55,971 bases of DNA from Actinomycetota bacterium (GCA_003152275.1 PLZU01000063.1:19444-75414); one strand, 5' to 3'; shown: positions 33,170 through 41,898, counted from the first letter of the stretch. Numbers and translations are program-made. The notes: a model not told the origin generated them from the letters alone.

Positions 33170-33408
33170 CGAACTGGGCCAGCGACCACGCGTTCGTCAA
33201 ACACGTGCAGGTCCAGTTACGAGCCTTCGTCTACCTGTCCGACGTCATCCGCCTCGGCGGCCGCGTCACAGACAAGTTCATCGACGACGGCGACACTGTG
33301 ATCGCCGTCGAAACGTGGGCATCGAACCAGCGTGGCAAGAACGTCATGCCGGGCTCCGCCCTTGTCGCGCCCTCCCGGGCCGGACGGAACTCTCTTGAAG
33401 ACCGCTGA
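33170..33408 (+). pseudogene. FAS1-like dehydratase, C-terminal fragment
   Basis: About 79 codons: TNWASDHAFVKHVQVQLRAF, then VYLSDVIRLGGRVTDKFIDD and ETWASNQRGKNVMPGSALVA. This aligns without gaps to the last 75 or so residues of the intact dehydratase at 39662-40852. The N-terminal 80 % is missing; the sequence before it belongs to the tail of the acyl-CoA ligase region. It is followed by a CoA-transferase in the same order as in the inverted copy. Confidence 0.85.
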
Positions 33409-34609
33409 TCCACCCGGCGGGCGCCCGGCCTACGAGGGCCTCATTGTCCTCGATCTAAGCCAACTCCTCCTGGGGCCGTACTGCACGATGCTGATGAGCC
33501 GCCTCGGCGCTGACGTGATCAAGATCGAGCCCCCCGGGGGCGACCCGCTCCGGATGTATCGCACGGCAAGCGGCTCGGAGACCGCTGCTTTCGCGCTCAT
33601 GAACACAGGCAAGCGGGGCTTGCGCTTGGATCTGAAGAAGGAAGCGGGGAAGGAGCTTCTCCTGAAGCTCGTCGAAGGCGCCGATGTGGTCGTCGAAAAC
33701 TTCGGCCCCCACACGCTCGGCAGGCTCGGACTCGACTACCGCGTCCTGGCCGAGCGGAATTCGCGAATCATCCTCGCGTCCGGTCGCGGATACGGCCTCG
33801 AAGGGCCGTACCGCGATTACCTCGCGATGGATCTCATGATCCAGGCGGTGGCCGGTGTGCTGACCACGACCGGCTTTCCCGAGAATCCGCCGGTCAAGGC
33901 CGGCGTCCCGATCGCCGACATGACCGCCGGCATTCACCTGATGGCCGCGATCGCAGTCGCGCTCTACCAGCGCACCCACACCGGGTGCGGCCAACACGTG
34001 ATGGTAGCGATGCACGACTGCCTGCTGCCCAGTCTCAGCTCGCCGCTAGCTGCCTGGCTCGACGGAGGGACACAACCCGAACGGACAGGCAACCGCCACA
34101 GCGGCTTGGCGGTCGCGCCATACAACGTCTATCCCGTGAGCGACGGCTGGATTGCGATTCTCGCGCTCACCGACCGACACTGGCAAAACCTCTGCGGGGC
34201 GATGGGACGGGCCGAACTGGCGGACAGACCCGGATTCGCGACGAACAGCGAACGTGCTGAGCGGATGGATGAGGTCGATCGCATCGTTTCCGAATGGACA
34301 GCCGGTCACCCGAAGCAGGACCTCTTCGAACTCCTTGGTACAGTCGGCGTGCCTGCCGCACCCGTGCTCAGTCTCGCGGAGGTCGTTAAGGATCCTCAAG
34401 TCCGGGCTCAGGGCATGCTGCAAGAGGTCGAGGTCAGCGGAGGGCGGCGTGAGGTCACCTTCGGTAGCCCTCTACGTCTGGGCGCGTCGCCCCCTGTCCC
34501 GGTGTCGCCCGCCCCCGGTATCGGCTCGGACTCGAAGCAACTCCTCGTCGAGAAACTCGGCCTCAGCGCCGCCGAGATCGAGGAGCTCAGTGACGCTGGC
34601 GTGATCTGA
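33395..34609 (+). CDS. CaiB/BaiF family (class III) CoA-transferase
   Basis: A 404-residue enzyme. It begins after a TTG start with KTADPPGGRPAYEGLIVLDL, and carries [20 protein letters not shown] and [14 protein letters not shown]. The catalytic Asp is expected in LAMDLMIQAVAGV. Members move CoA between carboxylates through an aspartyl-CoA thioester. The TTG overlaps the dehydratase fragment's stop, which mirrors the inverted copy near 39.7 kb. A longer frame from 33332 has no family resemblance. The pairing with a FAS1-like hydratase recalls the mesaconyl-CoA transferase/hydratase pair, though substrates are unknown. Confidence 0.9.
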   Translation: MKTADPPGGRPAYEGLIVLDLSQLLLGPYCTMLMSRLGADVIKIEPPGGDPLRMYRTASGSETAAFALMNTGKRGLRLDLKKEAGKELLLKLVEGADVVVENFGPHTLGRLGLDYRVLAERNSRIILASGRGYGLEGPYRDYLAMDLMIQAVAGVLTTTGFPENPPVKAGVPIADMTAGIHLMAAIAVALYQRTHTGCGQHVMVAMHDCLLPSLSSPLAAWLDGGTQPERTGNRHSGLAVAPYNVYPVSDGWIAILALTDRHWQNLCGAMGRAELADRPGFATNSERAERMDEVDRIVSEWTAGHPKQDLFELLGTVGVPAAPVLSLAEVVKDPQVRAQGMLQEVEVSGGRREVTFGSPLRLGASPPVPVSPAPGIGSDSKQLLVEKLGLSAAEIEELSDAGVI

Positions 34610-35031
34610 CTGTGAGCATCAACGTCGGTATCGAGGAAACGGTGTACGTGAATGGAATCGTCATCGTGTGCCTGTCTTCATCTCACCGGTCTGAACCGTC
34701 CCGAGCTCGACGGTGACCGGGTTTGGTGAGTTGGTGGGACTGGGAGTTCGGGGTGCGGACGCCCGTCGGGCGGGGGTCATGGCGTGCCTGCCGGCATCAG
34801 CGCCGAGAGTGGCTCGCGCGCGATCCCTTTGCCGCTCGGAGATCTTCCGAGCCCCGCGGTGGAGGCGCACTCGTTCAAGAAGCTGGGGAACCACGTCATG
34901 GAAACGAGCCGCCTCTCCTTCACCGGTGACGGACGAGATGACGTTGAACTACAGCGCCCAACATGACCTCGGAATGCCCCGTTCCTATTGACGTGCAAGC
35001 CGGCGGATTGCCGGTCGGGCTGCCGGAGACG
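34610..35031. other. Decayed stretch, possible enoyl-CoA hydratase N-terminal remnant
   Basis: From a GTG at 34612, SINVGIEETVYVNGIVIVCL and then, one frame over, LTGLNRPELDG recall the first strands of enoyl-CoA hydratases (E-x-V-x-x-V-T-L-N-R-P). Nothing downstream continues the fold. The remainder, to the MDR start at 35032, shows no supported gene. Confidence 0.35.
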
Positions 35032-35970
35032 ATGGCGACGCTTCGTATCCACGAGTTCGGCGCCCCTCCTCGGTTGGACCGAGTCCCTCTACCCGAGGCT
35101 GGTCCGGACGAGGTGCTCGTCCGGCTCGCTGCGAGCGTCGTCGGCCATCACGACCTCACGATCGCCGCGGGGACGTTCGTCGTGCGGCCGTCATTGCCGT
35201 ACATCCCCGGCCTCGAGGGTGCCGGTCACATCGCGCGCATCGGCACGGAGGTCGATCCCGATGCGTTCGCGATCGGGGCCGCCGTGCGCGTGTACGGAGG
35301 TGGGCTCGGTGCCGCGCGGCCCGGCACGTGGGCCGAATACGTCGTCGCATCCGGGCGTGCTGTCACCGCGGTTCCGGAGAGCCTCGACCCTGTTGTCGCA
35401 GCCGCCTGCGGCTCCGTCGCCCTCACCGCCTGGACGGCCGCGATCGAGCTCGGCGCCCTGCAGCGCGCTGAGCGGCTTGGGGTGACCGGTGCTTCCGGCG
35501 CCGTCGGTTCGCTCGTCGTCCAGCTCGCCGCGCTCCACGACGCAAAAAGCGTCGTCGCCTGGGTGCGCACGGCGGACAAGGCTCGCCTGCTTCCCGCGGG
35601 CGTGGAGCTCGTCACCGGCGACGACCCGGTCGAGCCGGTCGACCTCCTCGTCGACACCGTCGGCGGCCCGCTGCTCGCCAAACGTCTTGGCGCAGTACGG
35701 CCCGGAGGACGCGCGGTGCTCGTCGGCTACACGGCGGGTGAAGAGGTGTCCTTCTCGCTTCCGGCTCTCATGGCGGCCGACGTGTCGCTTCTGCCGCTCA
35801 ACATGATGCGGAGGCGTCCTCCGAAAGGCCTGGAGGCAAGTCTGGTCGGCGATTTCGCAGCGGGCCGACTCCATGTCGGGATCGAAGCGGTTCAAGGGCA
35901 CGACGTTCTCGAGGCGATCGCGCGCCTGCAAAGAGGCGCGGTGTCGGGACGGGTGGTGCTCGAGTGGTGA
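35032..35970 (+). CDS. Quinone oxidoreductase-like MDR (zinc-independent)
   Basis: A 312-residue MDR protein without the zinc-binding Cys sets. It shows the QOR/enoyl-reductase pattern: GPDEVLVRLAASVVGHHDLT, then IPGLEGAGHIARIG, the NADPH fold LGVTGASGAVGSLVVQLAAL and DLLVDTVGGPLLAKRLGAVR with VLVGYTAGEE. It probably reduces an enone or quinone with NADPH. The ATG at 35032 is preferred; an upstream ATG at 34963 adds 23 residues without resemblance. Confidence 0.88.
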   Translation: MATLRIHEFGAPPRLDRVPLPEAGPDEVLVRLAASVVGHHDLTIAAGTFVVRPSLPYIPGLEGAGHIARIGTEVDPDAFAIGAAVRVYGGGLGAARPGTWAEYVVASGRAVTAVPESLDPVVAAACGSVALTAWTAAIELGALQRAERLGVTGASGAVGSLVVQLAALHDAKSVVAWVRTADKARLLPAGVELVTGDDPVEPVDLLVDTVGGPLLAKRLGAVRPGGRAVLVGYTAGEEVSFSLPALMAADVSLLPLNMMRRRPPKGLEASLVGDFAAGRLHVGIEAVQGHDVLEAIARLQRGAVSGRVVLEW

Positions 35971-36057
35971 ACGGCGTGAAACGGACGCGCCGGGAGCTTC
36001 CTGCGGAGCGGGCGCTCGCACTCGAACGCCGTCAATCGACAAAGAAAGGTGCAGTCG

Positions 36058-36213
36058 CATGAGCGGAGAGAGCAGCAATACCGTTGAGATCGAGCGTCTG
36101 AGACGGGTGTCGCGACGATCACCCTCAACCACCCGCCGGTGAACGCCGTAACCCCGGAGATAATCAACGAGCTCCTGGAGACGATCGACGAGCAGACGCC
36201 GCGCACGAACGGT
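36058..36213 (+). pseudogene. Enoyl-CoA hydratase, N-terminal fragment, frameshifted
   Basis: MSGESSNTVEIERL in one frame continues, after a shift near 36102, as ETGVATITLNHPPVNAVTPE and IINELLETIDEQ. This is the first 45 residues of a crotonase. The oxyanion-hole regions and catalytic Glu residues are missing. The adjacent sequence runs into the 3' end of the convergent ThDP-enzyme gene. Confidence 0.75.
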
Positions 36214-36264
36214 GGCGCGGGGTTGAACACCACTGCACCGCGCATACCCATCAGCCGTTCGATC

Positions 36265-36313
36265 GAAGACAGTTCAGGCCGATGCAGGTCCTTACACGGG
36301 CTGAACTGTCTTC
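36265..36313. repeat. Perfect inverted repeat spanning the ThDP-enzyme stop codon
   Basis: GAAGACAGTTCAG (36265-36277) and CTGAACTGTCTTC (36301-36313) are perfect 13-base inverted repeats separated by 23 bases. The right arm encodes residues of LKTVQ at the enzyme's C-terminus; the left arm is downstream of its stop. It may act as a terminator for the minus-strand gene. Confidence 0.65.
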
Positions 36314-37989
36314 AGCCCCATCGCGAATTCCAGCCACTCGGCCCGAATCGCACGGTTGATGCGGCAGTCGAGGACGAGGGGGCCCGAGAGTGGCCGCCGC
36401 AACCGCTCTTCGACCGCGGTGAGATCGTCAGCCGATCTCACCGTGAAGGCTTCCGCGCCGATGGCCTCGGCGACGGCCGCGAGCGACGGCGTCGGGAACT
36501 CGGCGAGCTTCGTCGGCATCCCGATCAGATTGAGGAAATGCAGCTCCACCCCAAGCGCCTCGTCGTTGCTGATTACAACAACGATCGGTAGCTCGTACCG
36601 AACCGCCGTCTCGAGATCACCGAGCGCCATCAGGAACCCGGCATCGCCGACAGCCACGACGATGGTTGTCCCTGGCCTTCCGACCGCAGCGCCGATTCCG
36701 GTCCCGATCCCGAGACCGATCGAGCCGGCGTCGTTGAGCTGAACGATGTTGCGTGGGCCGCGAACTCGGAGGTGGTCGATCGCGAACGTGAAGTTGTGGC
36801 CGTTGTCGAGCGCGAGCATCCGGTCTGCCGGGAGCATACGGTCGAGCTCAATCATCAGCGTTCGCGGGTCGATCCTGTCCGGGAGGCTCTGATCGCGGAC
36901 GCCGCTGTTGCGGTCGAACCCGGCGACGGCGGCCGGGATGGTGGGAGAGCGGTAGCCGCCCGCGCTGTGACCCCGCCGCTCTAGCTCCGCCACGAGCGCC
37001 TCCACCGTCAGCTTCACGTCCGCGTGGACAGCCAGCTCCTGCTCTACCGGTACGAAACGGCCCAACGCATCTCGGTCGTCGTCCACCTGAACGACACGCG
37101 CATTCGGGAACATCGTCCCACCGTAGGTCGTGTACCGGTTGAGCGTCGCGCCGAACACAAGGACGCAGTCGGCGGCGACGATCAGTTCGGCGGCGACGGG
37201 CGTCGCAAACGTTCCGCAAATGCCGATGTCGTACGGATCACCGTCGAAGAGCCCTGCGGCGCGAAGAGTGGTTGACAGAAGCGACCCTGTCAGCTCGCCC
37301 AGTCGCCGAAGCGCGGCGTCGGCACCGGAGGCCAGCGCGCCGTACCCCGCGATGACCACTGGGCGCGAGACGGCCCAGGTCTCCTCAAAGAAGTCCGCGA
37401 GGGTGACGACCGCCTCCGGATCCGGCGCGAGGCGCGCGGGCGCCCGAGCCGCGGCGGGCAAAGGCGGCGGCTCGACGGCGTCGCCGTCGAGCACGTCGAC
37501 GGCAAGGTTGAGGACAGTCGTCCGGCCGGCGGCCGTTGCGAGAATCGCGGCCCGCGCGTCGGTTACGGCCGCTGACGAAGCCGTGGGCTTGACGACGGCG
37601 ATCCCCGCGGCTTCGCATACAGGGACGTGCGGAAAATACTTGCTGCGGCGGCGCAGATCGGCCCTGTCGCGCGCGTCCTCTGCGGTCGGCCCCGCGCCGA
37701 CGACCACGAGCACGTTCGAGCGCGCACGATTCGCGGTCGTGATCGCCGTCATCGCGTTCGTGAACCCGGGGCCGCCGGTGAGCCCAGCCACGCCGAGCTT
37801 GCCGGTCGAGCGCGCGTAGCTATCGGCCATGGCGACCGCCTGGTTCTCGTGCCGCGCGCCGTAACAGGCGATGCCTCGGCTGTCCATGGCTATCAGCAGC
37901 CTTGCAATGTCCTCGCCCATCAAGGCGAAGACGCACTCGATCTCGTGGCGCCGGAACTCCTCAGCCAGAGCCTCGTAGACGCGCATCAC
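36292..37989 (-). CDS. ThDP-dependent enzyme (acetolactate synthase-like)
   Basis: A 565-residue three-domain ThDP enzyme. The catalytic Glu is in YGARHENQAVAMADSYAR (Glu48). The middle domain starts VVIAGYGALASG, and the ThDP/Mg motif is GDAGFLMALGDLETAVRYEL followed by PIVVVISNDEALG. The family includes acetolactate synthase, oxalyl-CoA decarboxylase, 2-hydroxyacyl-CoA lyase and benzoylformate decarboxylase. With a CoA-ligase and CoA-transferase nearby, a lyase or decarboxylase on a CoA ester is a fair guess. No small regulatory subunit is present, which argues against a biosynthetic acetolactate synthase. GTG at 37989 or ATG at 37986. Confidence 0.88.
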   Translation of the reverse strand: MMRVYEALAEEFRRHEIECVFALMGEDIARLLIAMDSRGIACYGARHENQAVAMADSYARSTGKLGVAGLTGGPGFTNAMTAITTANRARSNVLVVVGAGPTAEDARDRADLRRRSKYFPHVPVCEAAGIAVVKPTASSAAVTDARAAILATAAGRTTVLNLAVDVLDGDAVEPPPLPAAARAPARLAPDPEAVVTLADFFEETWAVSRPVVIAGYGALASGADAALRRLGELTGSLLSTTLRAAGLFDGDPYDIGICGTFATPVAAELIVAADCVLVFGATLNRYTTYGGTMFPNARVVQVDDDRDALGRFVPVEQELAVHADVKLTVEALVAELERRGHSAGGYRSPTIPAAVAGFDRNSGVRDQSLPDRIDPRTLMIELDRMLPADRMLALDNGHNFTFAIDHLRVRGPRNIVQLNDAGSIGLGIGTGIGAAVGRPGTTIVVAVGDAGFLMALGDLETAVRYELPIVVVISNDEALGVELHFLNLIGMPTKLAEFPTPSLAAVAEAIGAEAFTVRSADDLTAVEERLRRPLSGPLVLDCRINRAIRAEWLEFAMGLKTVQPV

Positions 37990-38094
37990 CAGGGAATCCT
38001 CGAGCTGGACATGTCCGGCCGTTCGTGAGTGTGCGAGACGACGGCGGGTGTCATCTCTCGGCCCACTCGGATCATTCGCTTTCTCATTCTAGGA

Positions 38095-38133
38095 GGACGG
38101 CCGCGCACGCCTCTCGAGTGCGCGCGGCCGTCC
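38095..38133 (-). terminator. Strong hairpin after the solute-binding protein gene
   Basis: GGACGGCCGCGC and GCGCGGCCGTCC pair around a loop containing ACGCCTCTCGAGTG, beginning 8 bases after the stop at 38141 on the minus strand. No clear T-run follows. It separates the transporter gene from the ThDP-enzyme gene and probably limits read-through. Confidence 0.65.
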
Positions 38134-38140
38134 CGGGCGA

Positions 38141-39223
38141 TTAGGGCACGTAGTTGAAGACCTTCTGCCATTCGGCCAGCCACTTCGTCCGGAGGCTGAG
38201 GTAGTCATGCAGCGTCGGGTACCACAGCGCCGCGCGAGTCGACTTCGGCATGCCTGGCCCGACGATGTCCGGGTACACCCCGTACTCGCCACTCAGGTTG
38301 GTGAAGACATGCTGGCCGTACTTCGACATGACCCAGTTTTCGTACAGCCGGGCGGCGGCCGGGTGCGCCGCGGTCGACACGACTCCGAGCGACTCGATCA
38401 CGGTCGGCGTACCCTCGCGCGGGAAGTAGAACCCAAGCGGAGCGCCGGCGAGGGCCGCGGCCCTCAACGTGCCGAGGTGGTCGACCGCGAGCCAGATCTG
38501 GCCGGTCGTCAGCGCGTTCGTCAACTGGCCGACGCCCGTGGCTTCGAACGGCTGCTGAGCCGCCAGCTTCGTCCAGTAGCCGAGGCCGAAGTGCTCCCGC
38601 TCGAACATCGCAGCAGTCCAGCCGACGCCGCCGGTGAGCGCGGTCGTCATGCCGATCTTGCCCTTCCACTTCGGATTGAGCAGCGCTAACCACGAGCGCG
38701 GGATGTCCTTGCCCTTGATGTACAGCTTGTTGAAGGCGAGGCCTATCACGATCCGCGTCTCCGCGGTGTAGTAGCCCTGGCCGTTCTTGAGCGAGGCCGG
38801 GATCTGTTTGAAGAGCGGCACCTTGTACGGCGTCAGGATCCCGTTGGTGAGGAAGGACTGCATCGTCGCCCGCTCGCTGAAGGAGAGGACGTCGGCGTTG
38901 AGCTGCTTCGCGCCCCACTCGGTTTGCACGCGCTCGGCGAGTACGTTGGACGCCAAGCTCGTCAGGTTCACTTTGACGCCGGTGTCCGCGGTGAACTGCG
39001 CCACGACCTTGCTCATGATCCCGTTCGGGTAGCTGAAGTACGCGTTCAGCACACCCTCCTGCTTCGCCTGGGCCCACAGAGCGGCGCTGGCGATCAGTTC
39101 GCCTTTGATGACGAGCGGCTGGGCCTTATATCCTGCCGACCCCGCGGCAGCGAATGCGAGCGCCGCGACAACAGCCGTCGCGGCGAGCGCCGCGACTACC
39201 CTTAGCCTCAGACTCCGAGACAT
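38141..39223 (-). CDS. ABC transporter solute-binding protein (Fe3+/spermidine type)
   Basis: A 360-residue exported protein. A signal peptide of about 29 residues (MSRSLRLRVVAALAATAVVA, then ALAFAAAGSAG) is followed by the type II periplasmic-binding fold: EGVLNAYFSYPNGIMSKVVA, FTADTGVKVNLTSLASNVLA and NPKWKGKIGMTTALTGGVGW. It belongs to extracellular binding family 1/13, the partners of FbpB/FbpC-like systems. There is no lipobox Cys. A perfect AAGGAGGGACGT ribosome binding site precedes the ATG. The ATPase and permease at 26202-29052 are the likely partners, but distance and opposite strand make this an inference. Confidence 0.9.
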   Translation of the reverse strand: MSRSLRLRVVAALAATAVVAALAFAAAGSAGYKAQPLVIKGELIASAALWAQAKQEGVLNAYFSYPNGIMSKVVAQFTADTGVKVNLTSLASNVLAERVQTEWGAKQLNADVLSFSERATMQSFLTNGILTPYKVPLFKQIPASLKNGQGYYTAETRIVIGLAFNKLYIKGKDIPRSWLALLNPKWKGKIGMTTALTGGVGWTAAMFEREHFGLGYWTKLAAQQPFEATGVGQLTNALTTGQIWLAVDHLGTLRAAALAGAPLGFYFPREGTPTVIESLGVVSTAAHPAAARLYENWVMSKYGQHVFTNLSGEYGVYPDIVGPGMPKSTRAALWYPTLHDYLSLRTKWLAEWQKVFNYVP

Positions 39224-39266
39224 ACGTCCCTCCTTCGCTTTCCTCGACGTGACGACAATTCCACTT

Positions 39267-39284
39267 AGAACTCGAATCAAAAAG
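39267..39284 (+). repeat. 18-bp direct repeat (second copy of 29052-29069)
   Basis: AGAACTCGAATCAAAAAG differs in one base from AGAACTCGAACCAAAAAG, which straddles the end of the fused permease gene at 29052-29069. Both are in the same orientation. They bracket 10.2 kb that hold the CoA-thioester genes and the solute-binding protein. Confidence 0.6.
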
Positions 39285-39471
39285 TGAACGGCACCGGCCG
39301 CTGCTGGTGAACGTCGGCGGTATCTGTCTTTGAGCTGACGGGTATGCCGATGGCTGCGCGCAGGCCGTGAGCGCGGCACCCCACGTTCCGGCCTTGCACA
39401 CGACGCACGCGCCCTCGCATTCGGCGCACTCTCGGCACACGCCAACACTTGTCAGACGGCCGCGCTGCAGG

Positions 39472-39675
39472 CAGGCCGAACTGAGACGTCTCGTCGCCGC
39501 TCGCCGTGCGGTACATCCGAATCGGGTCACCCCTTGGTGGCTCGATCTTGATGACTTCCGCGCCAAGTCGACTCATGAGCATCGTGCAGTACAGGCCCAG
39601 GACGACCTGGCTGAGGTCGAGAACTCTCAGGCCGACGAGGGCCGACGTTGCAGCGGGCGGATCAGCTCCGGCCAT
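39472..39675 (-). pseudogene. CaiB/BaiF CoA-transferase, N-terminal fragment
   Basis: 68 codons from an [23 protein letters not shown], then [20 protein letters not shown] and [20 protein letters not shown]. This aligns directly with the N-terminus of the intact CoA-transferase at 33395-34609. After GL the similarity stops; the following frames contain a Cys-rich stretch ([18 protein letters not shown]) that I do not recognise. The start lies inside the 3' end of the dehydratase gene, the same arrangement as in the plus-strand copy. Confidence 0.85.
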
Positions 39676-40852
39676 CGAGCGGCGACCAGCCATCGCGAGT
39701 TGGAAGCGCTACAACCGCAGACCCCGGCATGACGTTGTCACCGCGCTGATTGACCGCCCGCGTCTCGAAGGCCACGACGGCATCGCCGTCGTCGTCGATG
39801 TGCTTCGCAGTGACGCGTCCTCCGAGACGAACGACGTCCGAGAAGTACACGAACCCTCGGAATCGATCGTCGATCCGCTTCACAAATGAGGTATCTCCGG
39901 CCCAGTTCGTGAGCATGGTGACCTGCCACGACATGCGCTGCGGGCCCACGTCATACGCACCCAGCGCCCCCTGCTGCTTTGCGGCATACGCGTTGTAGTG
40001 GACTGAATAGTTTGGCTCCCAGGCGTGGGTCGTCGGATCGCGGAAGGCCCACTTCGGCTGCTGCCGGTACTTGCGCAGGGCCGCACCGTGCGCCGCGATA
40101 CGCGGGATGGGAGCAGCACCAGCGGCGACGAATGCCACCTCGTCGGTAAGTCCGATTGGGCCTCGGGTGGCGACGTCGAGCTCGTCACCGACCTCAACAT
40201 CATCCCACCAACGATGCTCCGCTCCGCGTGGGCGTTCCGCCAGGACGGCTTCGTCGATGGAAGCAAGTTCCTCGGGAGTCCATGGATGGGGCAGCTCGAT
40301 CGTTCGGTCAGACGCCCGCTGCTGCGCTCGAGCCCGCTCAAAGCGAGTGATGAAGAGCATGTGGTCGGCCACCAGCTCCTCACGCTGGTTCAGGTAGTCG
40401 ACCTTGAACCGTTCGACGATCTTCTGCCCCGCAAACGAACTCGGCATCGGTCCCTCGAAGCCGTCGTAGACGCAGCGGACGGAGATGACGTCGCCAACGC
40501 GAACGACGCGATGGAATCGCATTTCTGAAGAGGAGTGAACGGAGCCAAGACCGGGCCACCCGAACTGAATGCCGGAGAAACAGCAGAAGACCCAGGTCGG
40601 CGGCGCAACAAGCTCGCCGAACACGCCCGACGCTGCGTACTCGTCGTCTACCCACAAAGGGTTGTCGTCCCCCACGCCCTCGGCGAACCGGAGGATCGCG
40701 TAGCGCGTCGTCTCGGCGTTGCTCCTGCTTCCATCGATCCGAAGCTCTCGCCCGACCCTCGAGCGCATCATCTCGATCATCTCCGGCGTGATGGTTGCCG
40801 TCTCCATCTCTTGCTCCGCCACGCGCTTCTCAACGTGATCCGAGGCGCTCAC
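39662..40852 (-). CDS. FAS1-like / MaoC-type two-domain dehydratase
   Basis: A 396-residue double hot-dog protein. The N-terminal FAS1-like dehydratase domain is at about 25-175 ([20 protein letters not shown], then [16 protein letters not shown] and [18 protein letters not shown]). A second hot-dog domain follows at about 230-390 ([40 protein letters not shown]). Such proteins hydrate or dehydrate acyl-CoA thioesters. The GTG start has GGAAGGAGAACG in front and is preferred over a longer frame. Directly downstream lies the CoA-transferase fragment; a C-terminal fragment of a paralogue is at 33170-33408. Confidence 0.9.
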   Translation of the reverse strand: MSASDHVEKRVAEQEMETATITPEMIEMMRSRVGRELRIDGSRSNAETTRYAILRFAEGVGDDNPLWVDDEYAASGVFGELVAPPTWVFCCFSGIQFGWPGLGSVHSSSEMRFHRVVRVGDVISVRCVYDGFEGPMPSSFAGQKIVERFKVDYLNQREELVADHMLFITRFERARAQQRASDRTIELPHPWTPEELASIDEAVLAERPRGAEHRWWDDVEVGDELDVATRGPIGLTDEVAFVAAGAAPIPRIAAHGAALRKYRQQPKWAFRDPTTHAWEPNYSVHYNAYAAKQQGALGAYDVGPQRMSWQVTMLTNWAGDTSFVKRIDDRFRGFVYFSDVVRLGGRVTAKHIDDDGDAVVAFETRAVNQRGDNVMPGSAVVALPTRDGWSPLDGRS

Positions 40853-41097
40853 CGTTCTCCTTCCGGATCGATGGGCCAAGCGGCATGCAGCGCCGCCCTG
40901 GCGACCTTGCGGACCTCGTTGGTCATTGCGGCTCTTTCCCGTAACCACCATCTCGCGGGACTGATGACCGCGGAGTCGGCCACAGCCTGCGAGCGTTCCT
41001 AGCTAAATGTCCGACTGATTTGATGGACTATACACAGTACACTGAATTGCTGCAAGGGTGAGGGTGCCGAAAGCCCGGCCAGAAGTCGTCGAAGACC
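40853..41097. other. Intergenic region upstream of the dehydratase
   Basis: No gene is seen. The stretch 41000-41050 is AT-rich for this genome (GATTTGATGGACTATACACA and then GTACACTGAATTG) and probably contains the dehydratase promoter and an operator, read leftwards. The next segment, 41098-41172, is TIR element copy B. Confidence 0.5.
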
Positions 41098-41172
41098 TGT
41101 GGGGTCCAAAAACTCGGTCCCGCCTGCATATCCCCAGTTTTCGGAGCGCGGACCGAATTTACGCACCCCACA
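41098..41172. repeat. Terminal-inverted-repeat element, copy B
   Basis: A 75-base element with ends TGTGGGGTCC...ACTCGGT and ACCGAATTTACGCACCCCACA; read on the minus strand it begins TGTGGGGTGCGTAAATTCGG, close to the ends of copies A and C. The interior differs (CCTGCATATCCCCAGTTTTC). Orientation appears opposite to A and C. Its right end supplies the stop codon of the gene at 41159-41521. Confidence 0.7.
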
Positions 41173-41521
41173 CCGCACGCCACCGTTCCGCGTTCTCAAG
41201 ATTGGAAACCACGGCGACGCACATCGAGGCCGCATTCTGCGTCGTCTCGAAGTCGGCGGGGCCGGATTGACCGAGGACGTTCTCTGCCTGCCCTAGCAGA
41301 AGGGAGCCCCAGTGATCCGCGACCGTCGGCGGCGTCGCGGCGCGCCTCCGACCGATGTCGCTTAACCCGCCGAGGATGTTCGCGACCACGCCGCTCGCAG
41401 CACCGATGCCAACTGCATACAGCACGGTCGTCCAGTAGGTGCCGATGAAGAAGCCGAGGATCAGCCCGAGGACAAGGCCGATCGTGGTCCCGCCCCAGAC
41501 AGCCGAACGATTGTCGTTCAT
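41159..41521 (-). CDS. Small membrane protein with Gly-rich helices
   Basis: A 120-residue protein. Two close membrane helices are seen (TTIGLVLGLILGFFIGTYWT and VLYAVGIGAASGVVANILGG) with Gly-zipper spacing. They are followed by a soluble tail of about 65 residues. The last residues (RWRAVWGA) and the TAA stop are encoded by the TIR element copy B, so the original C-terminus was probably longer or different. The ATG at 41521 is chosen because sequence before it is not hydrophobic. Function unknown. Confidence 0.5.
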   Translation of the reverse strand: MNDNRSAVWGGTTIGLVLGLILGFFIGTYWTTVLYAVGIGAASGVVANILGGLSDIGRRRAATPPTVADHWGSLLLGQAENVLGQSGPADFETTQNAASMCVAVVSNLENAERWRAVWGA

Positions 41522-41605
41522 GCGCCCGACCGAGTCTCTCCCGACTCGCACCATTCCGTCAACAGCAGCCAAGCGCAAGCCGACGCGCGCCCTATCGTTC
41601 ATGGC

Positions 41606-41893
41606 ATGTCCAGCGGGATCGACGCACCGACCTTCGACGGGTCCGTCGACCTTCTGCGTGAGCGCATCGGGCTTGCCGACGACCTCGACGACGCGACGAT
41701 TCACAGCTTTAAGGAGCTGATGGCCGATCAGGCGGACGTGCTGCCGGATCACTTCTACGGGCGCGCGTTCGAAGAGCTGCAGGTGTGGGGACACCTTGCC
41801 AACGCCTCCCACGTCGCAAACGGCCGCGACGCGCGCGGGCGTCTCTCCGCAGACGGTCGGGCATACCTTCGCTCGGGCGCGGCAGGCGAGTAG
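41606..41893 (+). CDS. Hypothetical protein
   Basis: A 95-residue acidic, helical protein starting at ATG (MSSGIDAPTFDGSVDLLRER), with DDATIHSFKELMADQADVLP and ANASHVANGRDARGRLSADG. No family is recognised. It is followed 5 bases later by another small gene on the same strand, so the two may be an operon, just upstream of the integrase remnant. Confidence 0.55.
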   Translation: MSSGIDAPTFDGSVDLLRERIGLADDLDDATIHSFKELMADQADVLPDHFYGRAFEELQVWGHLANASHVANGRDARGRLSADGRAYLRSGAAGE

Positions 41894-41898
41894 TCGCC

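Noticed and set aside
34660-34990. Coding frames near 34.7-35.0 kb as a real gene
   Set aside because: Several short overlapping frames, none with a family pattern or ribosome binding site; only a weak crotonase-like start near 34612 could be argued.
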